Source: Methylococcales bacterium
GTDB lineage: Bacteria; Pseudomonadota; Gammaproteobacteria; Methylococcales; Methylomonadaceae
Direction of reading: 5' to 3'
Length of the DNA stretch: 64,000 bases
Assembly: GCA_026399075.1 (NCBI GenBank)
Contig: JAPLRR010000029.1
Span: forward strand, 1-64,000
Numbering within the stretch: the stretch's first letter is position 1; each line of letters opens with the position of its first letter. The notes below the pieces were generated by a model. It made no database searches and was not told the origin of the DNA. It saw nothing but the letters and a program-made list of their open reading frames with translations. Positions 23,752-33,712 of this stretch are shown here, piece by piece. A program made the position numbers and the translations under genes.

Positions 23752-24347
23752 ACCGAAATTAAGCGGGGAGAGATATGGCAGGCCTCAAGCGAGCGTGGGA
23801 ACTTGCCGGGCCAACGTGCTGAAGAGACCGAAGACAAGCGATTTTGAACAGTTCCGTAAAGCGATGCCCAAGATTCTAAAATGGTTGGGCAATGCGATGC
23901 TCACCCCAACCCACCTACGCGATACAATGCCCATCAAAGCTATAGCTTAAAAACAGCGTTGTTTCGGGTTGTACACATAAAAGAAGCTAAGGCCTCCTCG
24001 TCAGAACCAGATGTATATAAAAAACTTGGCTATTATTATAGGCTGCACAGAGCGAAAAACCGGGTGGAGCTTTGTGCCTACATTGAAAGAAATTGGGAGC
24101 ACCATTTTCCTCATGTTCAAGATGCAAAATTCCACAATTGATTTGCTACTCAAAATAATTTCGTGAGCCCTGTAGCAGTGCGCCAGAATCGGCAGTTTTC
24201 ACTCGCGTTCAAACTGCTTTATTTTGGCCTACAGGGCTGTAGGTTGCAATGGGGAACAAACCGCATCAATCAAGATCGATGCGGATCACTCCGTTCACTG
24301 CATCCTACGCATTTGTCCTATAACGACTGGCCTATAGCAAAACCAAC
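23752..24347. other. 596-base gap with dispersed repeat material
   Basis: No supported gene. An 86-codon plus-strand frame at 23881-24141 has no family resemblance and no ribosome site. The right part (24239-24308) is a dispersed inverted repeat annotated separately. Confidence 0.5.
24239..24308. repeat. Dispersed inverted repeat (GTAGG...CCTAC type)
   Basis: The left end GTAGGTTGCAATGG pairs imperfectly with the right end CACTGCATCCTAC, and inside it CCGCATC pairs with GATGCGG. This layout is common among intergenic repeats of gammaproteobacteria. It lies about 40 bases from the stop of the minus-strand gene at 24348. Confidence 0.55.
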
Positions 24348-24734
24348 TTACTTTTTATCAAAGTAGTAATAACCGCCGAATTTGCCTTTCAGGGTCATGG
24401 CCTTATCATTGATTTCAACGACGGTATAAGCTTCGGTGCGGCTGCTGCCCACCAAGGAAATTTTAAGTTTACCGTCTTCTATCTCGTAATTGACCGGGGG
24501 CTGGTCGTAATAAGTGCCTTCGCGGGGAATATGTAGGATGGTCAGTTTGCCGTCTTTAAATACCCAAGTGTCTTCGCGGGGGATCGCTTGTTTGTCGGTT
24601 AATGAATTCTTAGTGGATTCCAGCTTCCAGGTGCCCTGCACTTCTTCCTTGGTTTGTAAGCTTACATCGGCATATACCGCGCCACCAAAAACTGACAAAC
24701 CCAATAACAGTGCTGCAAAAGTTAATTTTTTCAT
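24348..24734 (-). CDS. Small secreted lipocalin-like protein
   Basis: The start at 24734 (Met-Lys-Lys-Leu-Thr) has AGGTG upstream and gives a signal peptide ending A-V-Y-A. The mature part (about 105 residues) begins with V-Q-G-T-W-K-L-E-S-T-K-N-S, as lipocalin-like domains do, followed by alternating strands and a final G-G-Y-Y-Y-F-D-K-K. Probably a small periplasmic beta-barrel. Ligand and role unknown. It lies 99 bases downstream of cti on the same strand. Confidence 0.7.
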   Translation of the reverse strand: MKKLTFAALLLGLSVFGGAVYADVSLQTKEEVQGTWKLESTKNSLTDKQAIPREDTWVFKDGKLTILHIPREGTYYDQPPVNYEIEDGKLKISLVGSSRTEAYTVVEINDKAMTLKGKFGGYYYFDKK

Positions 24735-24833
24735 ATCCACACCTATATTAATATTAGCTAATAAAGAACCCATTGTACGCACCCGCAGGCAAGAATTAAA
24801 GCATTATTAATGGCCATGTACCACCACCACAAA

Positions 24834-27254
24834 TTACAGGTTCGCATAGCGGCTCATATCAAATAAGCCCGCTTTTAAGCCCCGGTATTTTTTATGCTGG
24901 CTGTTAAACCAATCACTTAGCGGCCAGATTTCGGGGTTGCTGCGACGTATGCCAAATTTACCGTAAATGAGGTCTATGTCTGTTGGTGTCTTGGCATTTT
25001 TGACCATGGCAATAAATTCAGGCAGTTGGTTTTCCTCAACATTAAAGAAAAAGTTGGGGTAACTGCCGATAAATCCGGGATAAATGGTAAGCCTGTCGTT
25101 CTGCGGCATACGGTGTGAATCTTCTGACAGCATTTTCGAGATGTTGCTGTACGCTTTGTCCAGTAATAAGGTGTAAGCCAAATCCCCATCCGGGCCACCA
25201 GTTTTTATCCTAAGCTGGGACATTTCTGGCAAAGCGCCCAAGTCAAGGCCTTTTAATTTGGCGAGTTTGCGTAGCTCATTATCCACCCGTTGCTGGGCAG
25301 GGGTTGTTCCAGCCCGAACGCACGGTGCTTGTTCGCATCGGTTGATGCTGTCCACAATCCCGGCGGATTTGCCTAAGCGCTGCCTAACTTGGTCAAAGAA
25401 CTCTTTTTTATAGTCTGTGGTTTTAAATTTGACCTCGGTTTCATGGCTGATGCTATATAAAGCGTCCGCCGTCGTTATGCCATCGGAGCCGACATACCAA
25501 CTGTTATAAATGGTCTGCCGCTGCATGGCTGGCATATAACGTAAAAAATTACTTTCCCCATCTTGGCGCAGCAAGTCCATGTACATCCGGCTTGCCATTT
25601 GATGTCCTAAGGAGCCATATATGTTGAAGCCTGCCACCAACAAATAATGCAGCCGCTCAAAAAGCGGATAATCAACCACCCAGCCTGTCCAGGGGGTGTC
25701 ACCAATAAACCCTTGGGTGACGGTGGCACTGTCATAATGCCTGAAAATAGTCAGCGCCGCGTTGGGGTTGCCACCATCCCCATCCCAAATGTTATTGAGG
25801 CCAAAACCCCTGTTTTTGGGCAATACCTGATCAATGAACTCCTCTTTCTTTTTTAGGTATTCTTTGCCGAAATCATCAAAATCAAGCCAGTCAAACAAAC
25901 CGATTTGATCACCTTCTTCACCGGGCAAACCCAAAACCTGGTTATTGTCAGCCAAGGCCTGCGCCACTTGTTTGGGATAAAACTCACCCGGCTGGGAAAA
26001 CACCACCCAAAACTGATCCCGTATGCTATTGGTGGCAATATTGCCTCGGCATACTGGGCCTTTTATGAATCCTGTCACAAAATATTCGGCATCATCCAGC
26101 AAGAATTTGTACTTGGATGGCACTGGCAAATCAATAAATGCCTTAAATGGATTAGCCGCTGTTTTGGGCTCATAGGAAGGCAAGGCCGTCACTTGATAAT
26201 CCGGCTTAAAAAACAACTCGTCATAACGTTGCATTTTTTGGTCGCTTAACTCGTAGACAAAGTGCGTTTTATCGACAATAGTCTCAGTGATGGGGCGCAA
26301 GCGATAATAAAATTGGCCTAGGCCGGGATCATCGTAAGGCCGTACTGTGTTGATTTCCACGATAGGCTGGCCAGATGGGGTTTTAGAGCGCACCAGCTGA
26401 AAAAATTCGTCATCGGGATGGCCTTTAAAATGCAGATGGCCAATAAACAAGTGCTCATAAATATACCGGAACACCAGTTTTTGTTTGAGGCTGGCACCGT
26501 TAAAATAGGTTTCCCATTTCATGACCGCTGCAACGGCTAGCTTCGATAGTGGCGGCAACGCTTCAACTTTAGCGCCTTCCTGCAACCAGCGCAGCACCGT
26601 GTACTCTTCTTGTAAGGACAAGCCGGGCATTGCGTAAGGCATACCCCAGGTGGGGTGTTCAAATTCATATTTGCTGAATTCTTCGACGGTAGGGCATTGC
26701 AAAGACCTGTCCATCTCAAAGTTAAAATCCGTACCTAGCTTGCCGAGGTTGGGCAGCGGGTTAAGGCGTTTCAAGCCAATTAATTTGGCTAAGACTGAGT
26801 TGTCGATGTTAGCCACAGGTGAATCTTTGCGTTCATTTAACACCGGATAAAAATCTTTTTTCCGCCAGCCCTCGGTGTCCACCGCATCAGTAAAAAGCCG
26901 GGTCGGTTCGGTGGCCTTCAAGCGCTCAGAGTCATACACCAAACGTTTGGTCGCGCCCCTATCCAAACCTTCAATAGAGCCCAGCTTTAACTGGCAAGGC
27001 GCGTCATAACACCCATGACAAACAACACAACGCGAATCCAATACAGGTTTGACCTCTTTATGAAAAGAGATTGCGTGTTGCTGTCCGGCCAAGATGGCCG
27101 CTTCTGGGGTTAATACCCGGGATTTGGGGGCTGCCGACCCATAAAGGCTGGCGTAATCGGTGGTCTTGTAAATAATCGAGGCGCAACCGCTCATGATAAG
27201 AAACACCAGCAACATTAGAAATTTTTTGCCGGCCATTAGTCTGAATTTATCCAC
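24834..27254 (-). CDS. cti: Fatty acid cis/trans isomerase
   Basis: Cti converts cis to trans unsaturated fatty acids in membrane lipids, a rapid response to solvents and heat. The 806-residue product has a lipoprotein-like export signal (I-M-S-G-C24) and the single haem c site C76-V-V-C79-H80 expected of this periplasmic haem enzyme. The length and the W-G-M-P-Y-A and W-x-V-F-S-Q-P-G-E-F-type blocks match the family. It forms a minus-strand series with the SDR gene upstream. Confidence 0.93.
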   Translation of the reverse strand: MDKFRLMAGKKFLMLLVFLIMSGCASIIYKTTDYASLYGSAAPKSRVLTPEAAILAGQQHAISFHKEVKPVLDSRCVVCHGCYDAPCQLKLGSIEGLDRGATKRLVYDSERLKATEPTRLFTDAVDTEGWRKKDFYPVLNERKDSPVANIDNSVLAKLIGLKRLNPLPNLGKLGTDFNFEMDRSLQCPTVEEFSKYEFEHPTWGMPYAMPGLSLQEEYTVLRWLQEGAKVEALPPLSKLAVAAVMKWETYFNGASLKQKLVFRYIYEHLFIGHLHFKGHPDDEFFQLVRSKTPSGQPIVEINTVRPYDDPGLGQFYYRLRPITETIVDKTHFVYELSDQKMQRYDELFFKPDYQVTALPSYEPKTAANPFKAFIDLPVPSKYKFLLDDAEYFVTGFIKGPVCRGNIATNSIRDQFWVVFSQPGEFYPKQVAQALADNNQVLGLPGEEGDQIGLFDWLDFDDFGKEYLKKKEEFIDQVLPKNRGFGLNNIWDGDGGNPNAALTIFRHYDSATVTQGFIGDTPWTGWVVDYPLFERLHYLLVAGFNIYGSLGHQMASRMYMDLLRQDGESNFLRYMPAMQRQTIYNSWYVGSDGITTADALYSISHETEVKFKTTDYKKEFFDQVRQRLGKSAGIVDSINRCEQAPCVRAGTTPAQQRVDNELRKLAKLKGLDLGALPEMSQLRIKTGGPDGDLAYTLLLDKAYSNISKMLSEDSHRMPQNDRLTIYPGFIGSYPNFFFNVEENQLPEFIAMVKNAKTPTDIDLIYGKFGIRRSNPEIWPLSDWFNSQHKKYRGLKAGLFDMSRYANL

Positions 27255-27299
27255 AATATCACCTTCGCTTGGTCAATAATCATCTTGGACTGCCATTAT

Positions 27300-28016
27300 C
27301 TATAACTTTTTAAATTTAACAACCTTGTTTAACGGGCTTAAGTTGATTTCATCCACCACCATCTGCGGCCTGCTAGCCAGCACATAGGACACCGCCGCCG
27401 CCACATCTTCCGGTAACAGGAAGTTGCTGGCATGGTCGCCCGGCTCAAATGCCAAGTCATCAAAAAAAGCGGTTTTAACCATGCCGGGGTTAATCAGGCA
27501 GACCCGCACATTGCTGTTGGCAGATTCCTCACGCAAGGCTTGGGTAAAGCCACGCAGGGCAAATTTGGAAGCACAATACACCGCCCCTTTGCGGCTACCT
27601 TTTAAGGCCGCCTCAGAACCAATATAGATTAAATCACTATGCGGTTTGCGTTTTAAGGCAGGCAGCAAGGCTTTGGTCAAAAAAACCTGGCCTGTAAAAT
27701 TGCTGTCCATTACCGCTTCAATTTGCGGATAAGAAAACTCTTCCACCGAGCCAAACCGTCCCATACCTGCCGAAAATACCACCGCATCCAGCTCAGGAAA
27801 AGCCAATTGCAATTCCTTAAGTTTGGGCGGCAATTCAGCCAGCTGTCTTAAATCTAATTGCACGGCACTAAAATTGGCCATTGTCCGGGTAAATTTTTGG
27901 CAATCACGCGACACCCCAATAACCTTGTGCCCTGCTTGCAATAATTGCCTTGCTACCGCACGGCCTATGCCAGAACTGGCCCCAGTCACCAATACGGTAC
28001 GTTTTAGAGTGTGCAT
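27300..28016 (-). CDS. Short-chain dehydrogenase/reductase
   Basis: A 238-residue classical SDR: cofactor site V-T-G-A-S-S-G-I-G-R, the S-A-G-x-G strand, and catalytic Y-C-A-S-K around residue 150 with a Ser about 13 residues before it. Substrate unknown. Its start overlaps the end of the radical SAM gene upstream by 13 bases, so the two are translationally coupled and may act together. Confidence 0.93.
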   Translation of the reverse strand: MHTLKRTVLVTGASSGIGRAVARQLLQAGHKVIGVSRDCQKFTRTMANFSAVQLDLRQLAELPPKLKELQLAFPELDAVVFSAGMGRFGSVEEFSYPQIEAVMDSNFTGQVFLTKALLPALKRKPHSDLIYIGSEAALKGSRKGAVYCASKFALRGFTQALREESANSNVRVCLINPGMVKTAFFDDLAFEPGDHASNFLLPEDVAAAVSYVLASRPQMVVDEINLSPLNKVVKFKKL

Positions 28017-28996
28017 GGGAAAAACTTGGCCTTAGGGATAAACTGTAATAACTGTTGGGTGCAATAGGCGGTCATTTCCTGTTCGATGTCTGCCCGGTAA
28101 GCCATCATCCCCTGCTGGTTGGCTAAGGGGCTAGCAAACAGTTTTTCCTCGGGATAAATATTGTGCATTTTTTTAAAAAATTTTTCTGGCAAGCGAAAAG
28201 CCCCCAAGCTAACTGAATGCAATTGCTGTAGGTCAAGCACCGAAAAAACCTGCTCGAATAACTGACGATACTGCTGCTGGTAGCCTGTTTGGTAAATCAT
28301 CGGGTCAAACCGTAAGCCGATTTGCCAGCCTTGTTTTTGTAATTTACACAGCGCATCGAGGCGGCGTTGTAGCGTTGGAGCTTTGGCCTCCACTTTGGTG
28401 GCGATTTCTTCGGGGTTCAGGCTAAAAGCGACCACACAGCGGGGTATCGGTTCGCGGTTAAGCAAAGTCCGCACTTGGGTGCTTTTCGTCCGCAATTCCA
28501 GCCAGGCATTGGGGATTTGTGCAAAAAAGGGCAAAAATTGCCCGGCAAACTGGGTTACGGGTTCCATGGCCAAACTGTCGCAATCATAGCCGGAGAAAAA
28601 ATGCACCGCCTCATCGGGCGTGTTGGCGCACAATTGCCTGATCTCATCCTGAAACGCTTCATAATTGACAAACAACACATAATTGGCTGATTGGTACATG
28701 CCTTGTAAAAAACAATAACGGCAATCGTATAAACAATTGAGCATGTGCGAAAAATAATAATTACGCGCCGCGCCTATGCCATAACCAGGCGGGGCTGGCA
28801 TCGTAAAATGCCGGTATTTTTCCGCCAGTATCAAAGCGGGGTTTTGTTTTTGCAAACGAAAATTTTGGGCTTTCGGGTTAAACACTTCACCATAACGTCC
28901 GCAGGCAATCTTTCTGGCGTTTGGAAAACGCGCCACGATTGCCAACACTCGCGGATGTTGCAAGATGGCTTCTTCTATATAGATCGTTTCAATCAT
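28004..28996 (-). CDS. Spore photoproduct lyase-like radical SAM protein
   Basis: The start at 28996 (Met-Ile-Glu-Thr) is preferred; the longer frame starts with TTG. The product (about 330 residues) has a C-x3-C-x2-C cluster, C-L-Y-D-C-R-Y-C-F-L-Q-G, typical of the SPL family of radical SAM enzymes, after a conserved Y-G-I-G-A-A-R-N-Y-Y-F-S-H region. In Bacillus SPL repairs a spore-specific thymine lesion. In a non-sporulating proteobacterium the substrate is unclear; DNA photolesion repair is a guess. Coupled to the SDR gene. Confidence 0.85.
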   Translation of the reverse strand: MIETIYIEEAILQHPRVLAIVARFPNARKIACGRYGEVFNPKAQNFRLQKQNPALILAEKYRHFTMPAPPGYGIGAARNYYFSHMLNCLYDCRYCFLQGMYQSANYVLFVNYEAFQDEIRQLCANTPDEAVHFFSGYDCDSLAMEPVTQFAGQFLPFFAQIPNAWLELRTKSTQVRTLLNREPIPRCVVAFSLNPEEIATKVEAKAPTLQRRLDALCKLQKQGWQIGLRFDPMIYQTGYQQQYRQLFEQVFSVLDLQQLHSVSLGAFRLPEKFFKKMHNIYPEEKLFASPLANQQGMMAYRADIEQEMTAYCTQQLLQFIPKAKFFPCTL

Positions 28997-29162
28997 AAGC
29001 GTCGGTTGCGGGTGGTAGTTGCTAATCCCTTGCAAGGTTTCAGGCGATTACCTAGTCAAAAAGATTGCCGTTGCGGGGCATTTTATAGTAAAAGTGTTGT
29101 GATTGTTGGCACTGCCCTCATATTAGGTAAAATACCTTTAACACCACCAACCAATAACCACC

Positions 29163-29990
29163 ATGAATAAACAAAAAATTGCTTTTATCGGCGGCGGCAA
29201 CATGGCATCTAGCCTGATTAGCGGCCTGATTGCCAGTGGCCATTCCCCGCAGCATATTTGGGTGTCTGACATTAACCCTGACACCCTGCAAGCGTTGGCA
29301 ACAAACCTCAATGTCAACACCTCAAGCAGCAATGATGCCATCATCAATGAAGCAGATGTCATTGTTCTGGCGGTAAAACCCCAAACCCTCAGCGCGGTGG
29401 CAAAAAGCGCGGCACCTTTAATCCAGCAAAAACAAGCGCTGGTTGTGTCTATTGCGGCTGGCATCAGCCAACAAAGCCTAAGCCTTTGGTTGGGCGCTGA
29501 CACCGCCATCGTGCGCTGTATGCCCAACACCCCCGCTTTGGTGCTAACCGGCGCCACTGCACTCCATGCCAACCCGCAAGTCAGTGCTGCCCAACGCGAC
29601 CAGGCTGAAACCATCATGCGGGCCGTGGGTATTGCCCTTTGGGTTGACAACGAAAGCGAATTGGATGCCGTCACCGCCGTGTCCGGCAGTGGCCCCGCTT
29701 ATTATTTCCTGCTCATGGAAGCCATGGAAAAAACCGCGATAGAATTGGGCTTAAGTGAAGTGACTGCGCGGTTATTAGTTCAGCAAACTGCTTTGGGTGC
29801 AGCTAAAATCGCGTTGGAATCTTCCGAGTCACCTGAACAATTACGCAAACGTGTCACCTCGCCAGGAGGTACCACACAACGTGCGATAGAAACTTTTGAG
29901 CAAGGCGGCTTTGCCGAATTGGTCTCAAAAGCCTTACATGCGGCCAAAGACCGCTCCATTGAAATGTCCCTGCAATCGGAGAATACCTAA
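29163..29990 (+). CDS. proC: Pyrroline-5-carboxylate reductase
   Basis: Final step of proline synthesis, NAD(P)H-dependent. The 275-residue product has the N-terminal Rossmann site I-A-F-I-G-G-G-N-M-A-S-S-L and the C-terminal signature blocks A-V-S-G-S-G-P-A-Y and V-T-S-P-G-G-T-T. Full length. Its stop overlaps the start of yggT by TAATG, a pairing common in proteobacteria. Confidence 0.97.
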   Translation: MNKQKIAFIGGGNMASSLISGLIASGHSPQHIWVSDINPDTLQALATNLNVNTSSSNDAIINEADVIVLAVKPQTLSAVAKSAAPLIQQKQALVVSIAAGISQQSLSLWLGADTAIVRCMPNTPALVLTGATALHANPQVSAAQRDQAETIMRAVGIALWVDNESELDAVTAVSGSGPAYYFLLMEAMEKTAIELGLSEVTARLLVQQTALGAAKIALESSESPEQLRKRVTSPGGTTQRAIETFEQGGFAELVSKALHAAKDRSIEMSLQSENT

Positions 29991-30565
29991 TGGGTTCCAC
30001 CTACCTGAGCGACCCGATTATTTTTTTAATCGACACCCTAATTTCACTGTATATATTGGCCGTATTGCTACGCTTTTTACTGCAATGGTGCGGCGCGGAT
30101 TTTTATAACCCGATTAGCCAGTTTTTGGTACGGGTTACCCATCCGCCGTTAAGGATCTTGCGGCGGTTTGTGCCGTCCATTGGCAAGATTGACACCTCAT
30201 CGTTAGTGCTGGTGCTGGTTTTGCAAATGCTGGCTGATTTTTCGATCTTGATGCTCAAAGGTGTCGCCATCAACATCGGCGCATTGGCTATTTTGTCAAT
30301 GACCCAATTGATTGCGTTGCTACTTAATATCTTTGTTTTTGCCGTTTTCGCCAGGGCATTGCTGAGTTGGGTAAATCCGGGCACTTATCATGCGGCGGCC
30401 TCAATCTTAGAAACATTGACCGACCCTTTGCTGGATATTTGCCGACGCATGATACCCAACCTAGGCGGCATTGATTTATCGCCACTAGCGGCTTTGTTGT
30501 TTTTGCAATTGGCCAAAATGGTGTTGCTGCCGCCCTTGCATGAATTGGCTAGCTTAATCAGCTAG
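29990..30565 (+). CDS. yggT: YggT family membrane protein
   Basis: The 191-residue product has two YggT units, each with hydrophobic segments and the motif W-x-x-x-x-Y-N-P-I-S-Q-F-L-V-R-V-T-H-P or its second-half equivalent W-V-N-P-G-T-Y-H. Inner membrane. The family is loosely linked to osmotic shock and cell division; molecular role unsettled. Coupled to proC. Confidence 0.92.
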   Translation: MGSTYLSDPIIFLIDTLISLYILAVLLRFLLQWCGADFYNPISQFLVRVTHPPLRILRRFVPSIGKIDTSSLVLVLVLQMLADFSILMLKGVAINIGALAILSMTQLIALLLNIFVFAVFARALLSWVNPGTYHAAASILETLTDPLLDICRRMIPNLGGIDLSPLAALLFLQLAKMVLLPPLHELASLIS

Positions 30566-30642
30566 CCACCTCTTTGGCAAGCGGGGTTCGGGGATTTCAT
30601 TACCCCCATTTTTTAAACATAGGTATCTACACAAGTCAGAAA

Positions 30643-30735
30643 GCCCCTTCTCCCTCAGGGAGAAGGTTGGGATGAGGGGATTTAACCAATTGATTTAATA
30701 CCCCTCACCCCAGCCTTCTCCCTTGGGGAGGGGGG
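30643..30735. repeat. Dispersed inverted repeat between convergent yggT and argB
   Basis: The left end (CCCCTTCTCCCTCAGGGAGA and on through GATGAGGGG) is complementary to the right end (CCCCTCACCCCAGCCTTCTC and on through TTGGGGAGG), forming a long hairpin of about 90 bases. This pattern recurs widely in gammaproteobacterial intergenic regions. It may also end both transcripts. Confidence 0.7.
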
Positions 30736-30816
30736 TTATGTGCGGAGCAACTTATTGTTTTTATGGTCTCTAAAAATTGTGTGTCTATCTATGAATTTTT
30801 AGGGGGGGGATTTGCC

Positions 30817-31749
<933 letters not shown>

Positions 31750-31790
31750 TTACTTAAAAATAGGGGTTAACGCTAGGCCGACAGTAAGGC

Positions 31791-32249
31791 TTAATGCTTG
31801 CCAGTATGGCCAAAACCGCCCGCGCCCCTGTCGGTCAAGGTAGTAAACTCCGCCACTAACTTCAATGTGACTTGGACTACGGGCACGAACAATAATTGGG
31901 CTATCCTTTCGCCGGGTTGGATAGTGTAATCGTCCACCCCATCATTATGCAAAATGACCCCGATTTCCCCATGATAATCGGCATCAATAATACCCAAACC
32001 TTGACCCACCCGAACTTGGCTGTTTAAACAAAGCCCGCTGCGGCTGGCAACAACCGCCATAAGCCCTGGATCTTGAATATTAACAGCCAGGCCTGAGCCG
32101 ATCACTAGCGTTTTGCCGCCAGCGATCACAACTGGCGCATCAATACAGGCAAGTAAATCCATCCCTGCGGCCCCAGTGGTCTTGTAAGCTGGTAAGCCGT
32201 ATTTCTCAAGCAAGGGATTTACTATCCTCGTTTCGATTAGTCTTTTCAT
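31791..32249 (-). CDS. dut: dUTP diphosphatase
   Basis: Hydrolyses dUTP to dUMP, keeping uracil out of DNA. The 152-residue product shows all five trimeric dUTPase motifs: [34 protein letters not shown] and the C-terminal [11 protein letters not shown]. Divergent from the DUF2782 gene. Confidence 0.97.
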   Translation of the reverse strand: MKRLIETRIVNPLLEKYGLPAYKTTGAAGMDLLACIDAPVVIAGGKTLVIGSGLAVNIQDPGLMAVVASRSGLCLNSQVRVGQGLGIIDADYHGEIGVILHNDGVDDYTIQPGERIAQLLFVPVVQVTLKLVAEFTTLTDRGAGGFGHTGKH

Positions 32250-32430
32250 CTATGTAATGCCATCCAAAATCTTTATTATAACCCACCCATTTATGGATGC
32301 CGTGGTGAAACTTTTTACCGGCCTTAGCCTGGCAATGGCACACCAGCAAGGCTGGCTTATTTTAGTCAAGCGCACAGCTAAAAACTGTAATAAGATAGCG
32401 CCAGATTCCACAATTGAAAGAGCCCAAGCC

Positions 32431-32775
32431 ATGCGTCGTTTATTACTACTGAGTTTTCTTGCCTTCCCGGTGTTTGCGGTTGACGACAAGCCGCCCCAAA
32501 TTGAAGCCGTGCCTGAAGTGCCCGAATTGCCGCTACCTGTGCAAAGTGGGGAAACAATGGAGCCAGACATCGACATTCGCAAGCACAAAGTCAAAGACAA
32601 ACAATACGTCGAATATCGCCGTGGCGGCAGGCTGTATATGATAAAAGTAATACCGGATGTGGGGCCGCCGTATTATTTTCTTGATAATGATGGCGATGGT
32701 AAAATGGATGTCCGTAGCGACGACTTAAATAGGGGCAGCGGCGTCAACATGTGGAAACTACTGGAATGGAAATAG
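32431..32775 (+). CDS. DUF2782 family exported protein
   Basis: The start at 32431 (Met-Arg-Arg-Leu) gives a short signal peptide ending V-F-A. The upstream open frame to 32257 runs across the dut promoter and is rejected. The 114-residue product has the family core D-I-D-I-R-K-H-K-x-K-D-x-x-Y-V-E-Y-R-R-G-G-R-L-Y-M-I-K-V-x-P and P-P-Y-Y-F-L-D-N-D-G-D-G. Role unknown. DUF2782 commonly precedes thrB in gammaproteobacteria, as here with 8 bases between. Confidence 0.9.
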   Translation: MRRLLLLSFLAFPVFAVDDKPPQIEAVPEVPELPLPVQSGETMEPDIDIRKHKVKDKQYVEYRRGGRLYMIKVIPDVGPPYYFLDNDGDGKMDVRSDDLNRGSGVNMWKLLEWK

Positions 32776-32783
32776 CTTGACCC

Positions 32784-33710
32784 GTGTCCGTTTACACCAC
32801 CATAAACCAACTGCAACTCGCCCAGTTCTTACGTGCCTATGACCTAGGCCAGGCCCTCAGTTTTGAGGGCATACAAGCGGGCATCAACAACAGCAATTAT
32901 TTTGTCGAAACCACCCAAGGCAGCTTTGTCTTAACCCTCTTTGAAACCTTGGATGCCGACGACTTGACGCATTTTATCAAGCTGCTGCCACATCTGGCAG
33001 GACAGGGCATTCCTTGCCCCAGCCCGCAAGCCGACAGGCAAGGGCAATGCTTGCATCAGCTTAATGGCAAACCCGCCGCCCTATTCAACCGTTTAAGCGG
33101 ACACACAGTAAACCGCCCAACTAGTAGCCAATGCCATGCAATCGGTGCTTGTCTGGCACGAGTGCATAAGGCGACACAAAACTACCCATTCCCAATCAGC
33201 AATAGCCATGACTTGGACGGTTGCAAAAGCCAACTGGATAAGATGGCCGCCAGCTTACCGACCCCAGATCTCGCACTGATCAGCGATGAACTGCGGTTTC
33301 AAACTGAAAACACCCATCCAAGTTTGCCACAAGGTTTGATACACGCCGACCTGTTTAGGGATAATGCCTTGTTTGTCGGCGAACAGCTCAGCGGTATCTT
33401 GGATTTTTACAGCGCCTGCCAAGGCGTATTGCTTAGCGATATTGCCATCGTTGCCAATGATTGGTGTTGTGAAAACGGCCAGATGAATGCCGATAAAATG
33501 GCGGCTATGCTCGCGGGCTACGAAAGCGTTAGGCCATTGAGTGCTGCTGAAAAGCAACACTGGAACGTCGCACTTAGGGCCGCTGCCTTACGATTCTGGT
33601 TGTCCCGTTTGGAGCACCAGCTTTTCCCCCGCCCCGGCGATTTAATCCAGCAAAAAGATCCGCTGTATTTTAAGCATCTGCTGCTGGAACATCGGGCTAA
33701 AGTTGGCTAA
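32784..33710 (+). CDS. thrB: Homoserine kinase
   Basis: Phosphorylates homoserine on the way to threonine. The 308-residue product belongs to the aminoglycoside-phosphotransferase-like (ThrB2) type: N-N-S-N-Y-F-V-E-T, the catalytic loop L-I-H-A-D-L-F-R-D-N and the following I-L-D-F-Y-S-A. It starts with GTG at 32784, 8 bases after the DUF2782 stop. Convergent with the FAD oxidoreductase gene, with only two bases between stops. Confidence 0.95.
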   Translation: MSVYTTINQLQLAQFLRAYDLGQALSFEGIQAGINNSNYFVETTQGSFVLTLFETLDADDLTHFIKLLPHLAGQGIPCPSPQADRQGQCLHQLNGKPAALFNRLSGHTVNRPTSSQCHAIGACLARVHKATQNYPFPISNSHDLDGCKSQLDKMAASLPTPDLALISDELRFQTENTHPSLPQGLIHADLFRDNALFVGEQLSGILDFYSACQGVLLSDIAIVANDWCCENGQMNADKMAAMLAGYESVRPLSAAEKQHWNVALRAAALRFWLSRLEHQLFPRPGDLIQQKDPLYFKHLLLEHRAKVG

Positions 33711-33712
33711 GG

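Noticed and set aside
23881-24141. 86-codon plus-strand frame in the gap after glnE
   Set aside because: Begins in repeat-like intergenic sequence and shows no family features or ribosome site.
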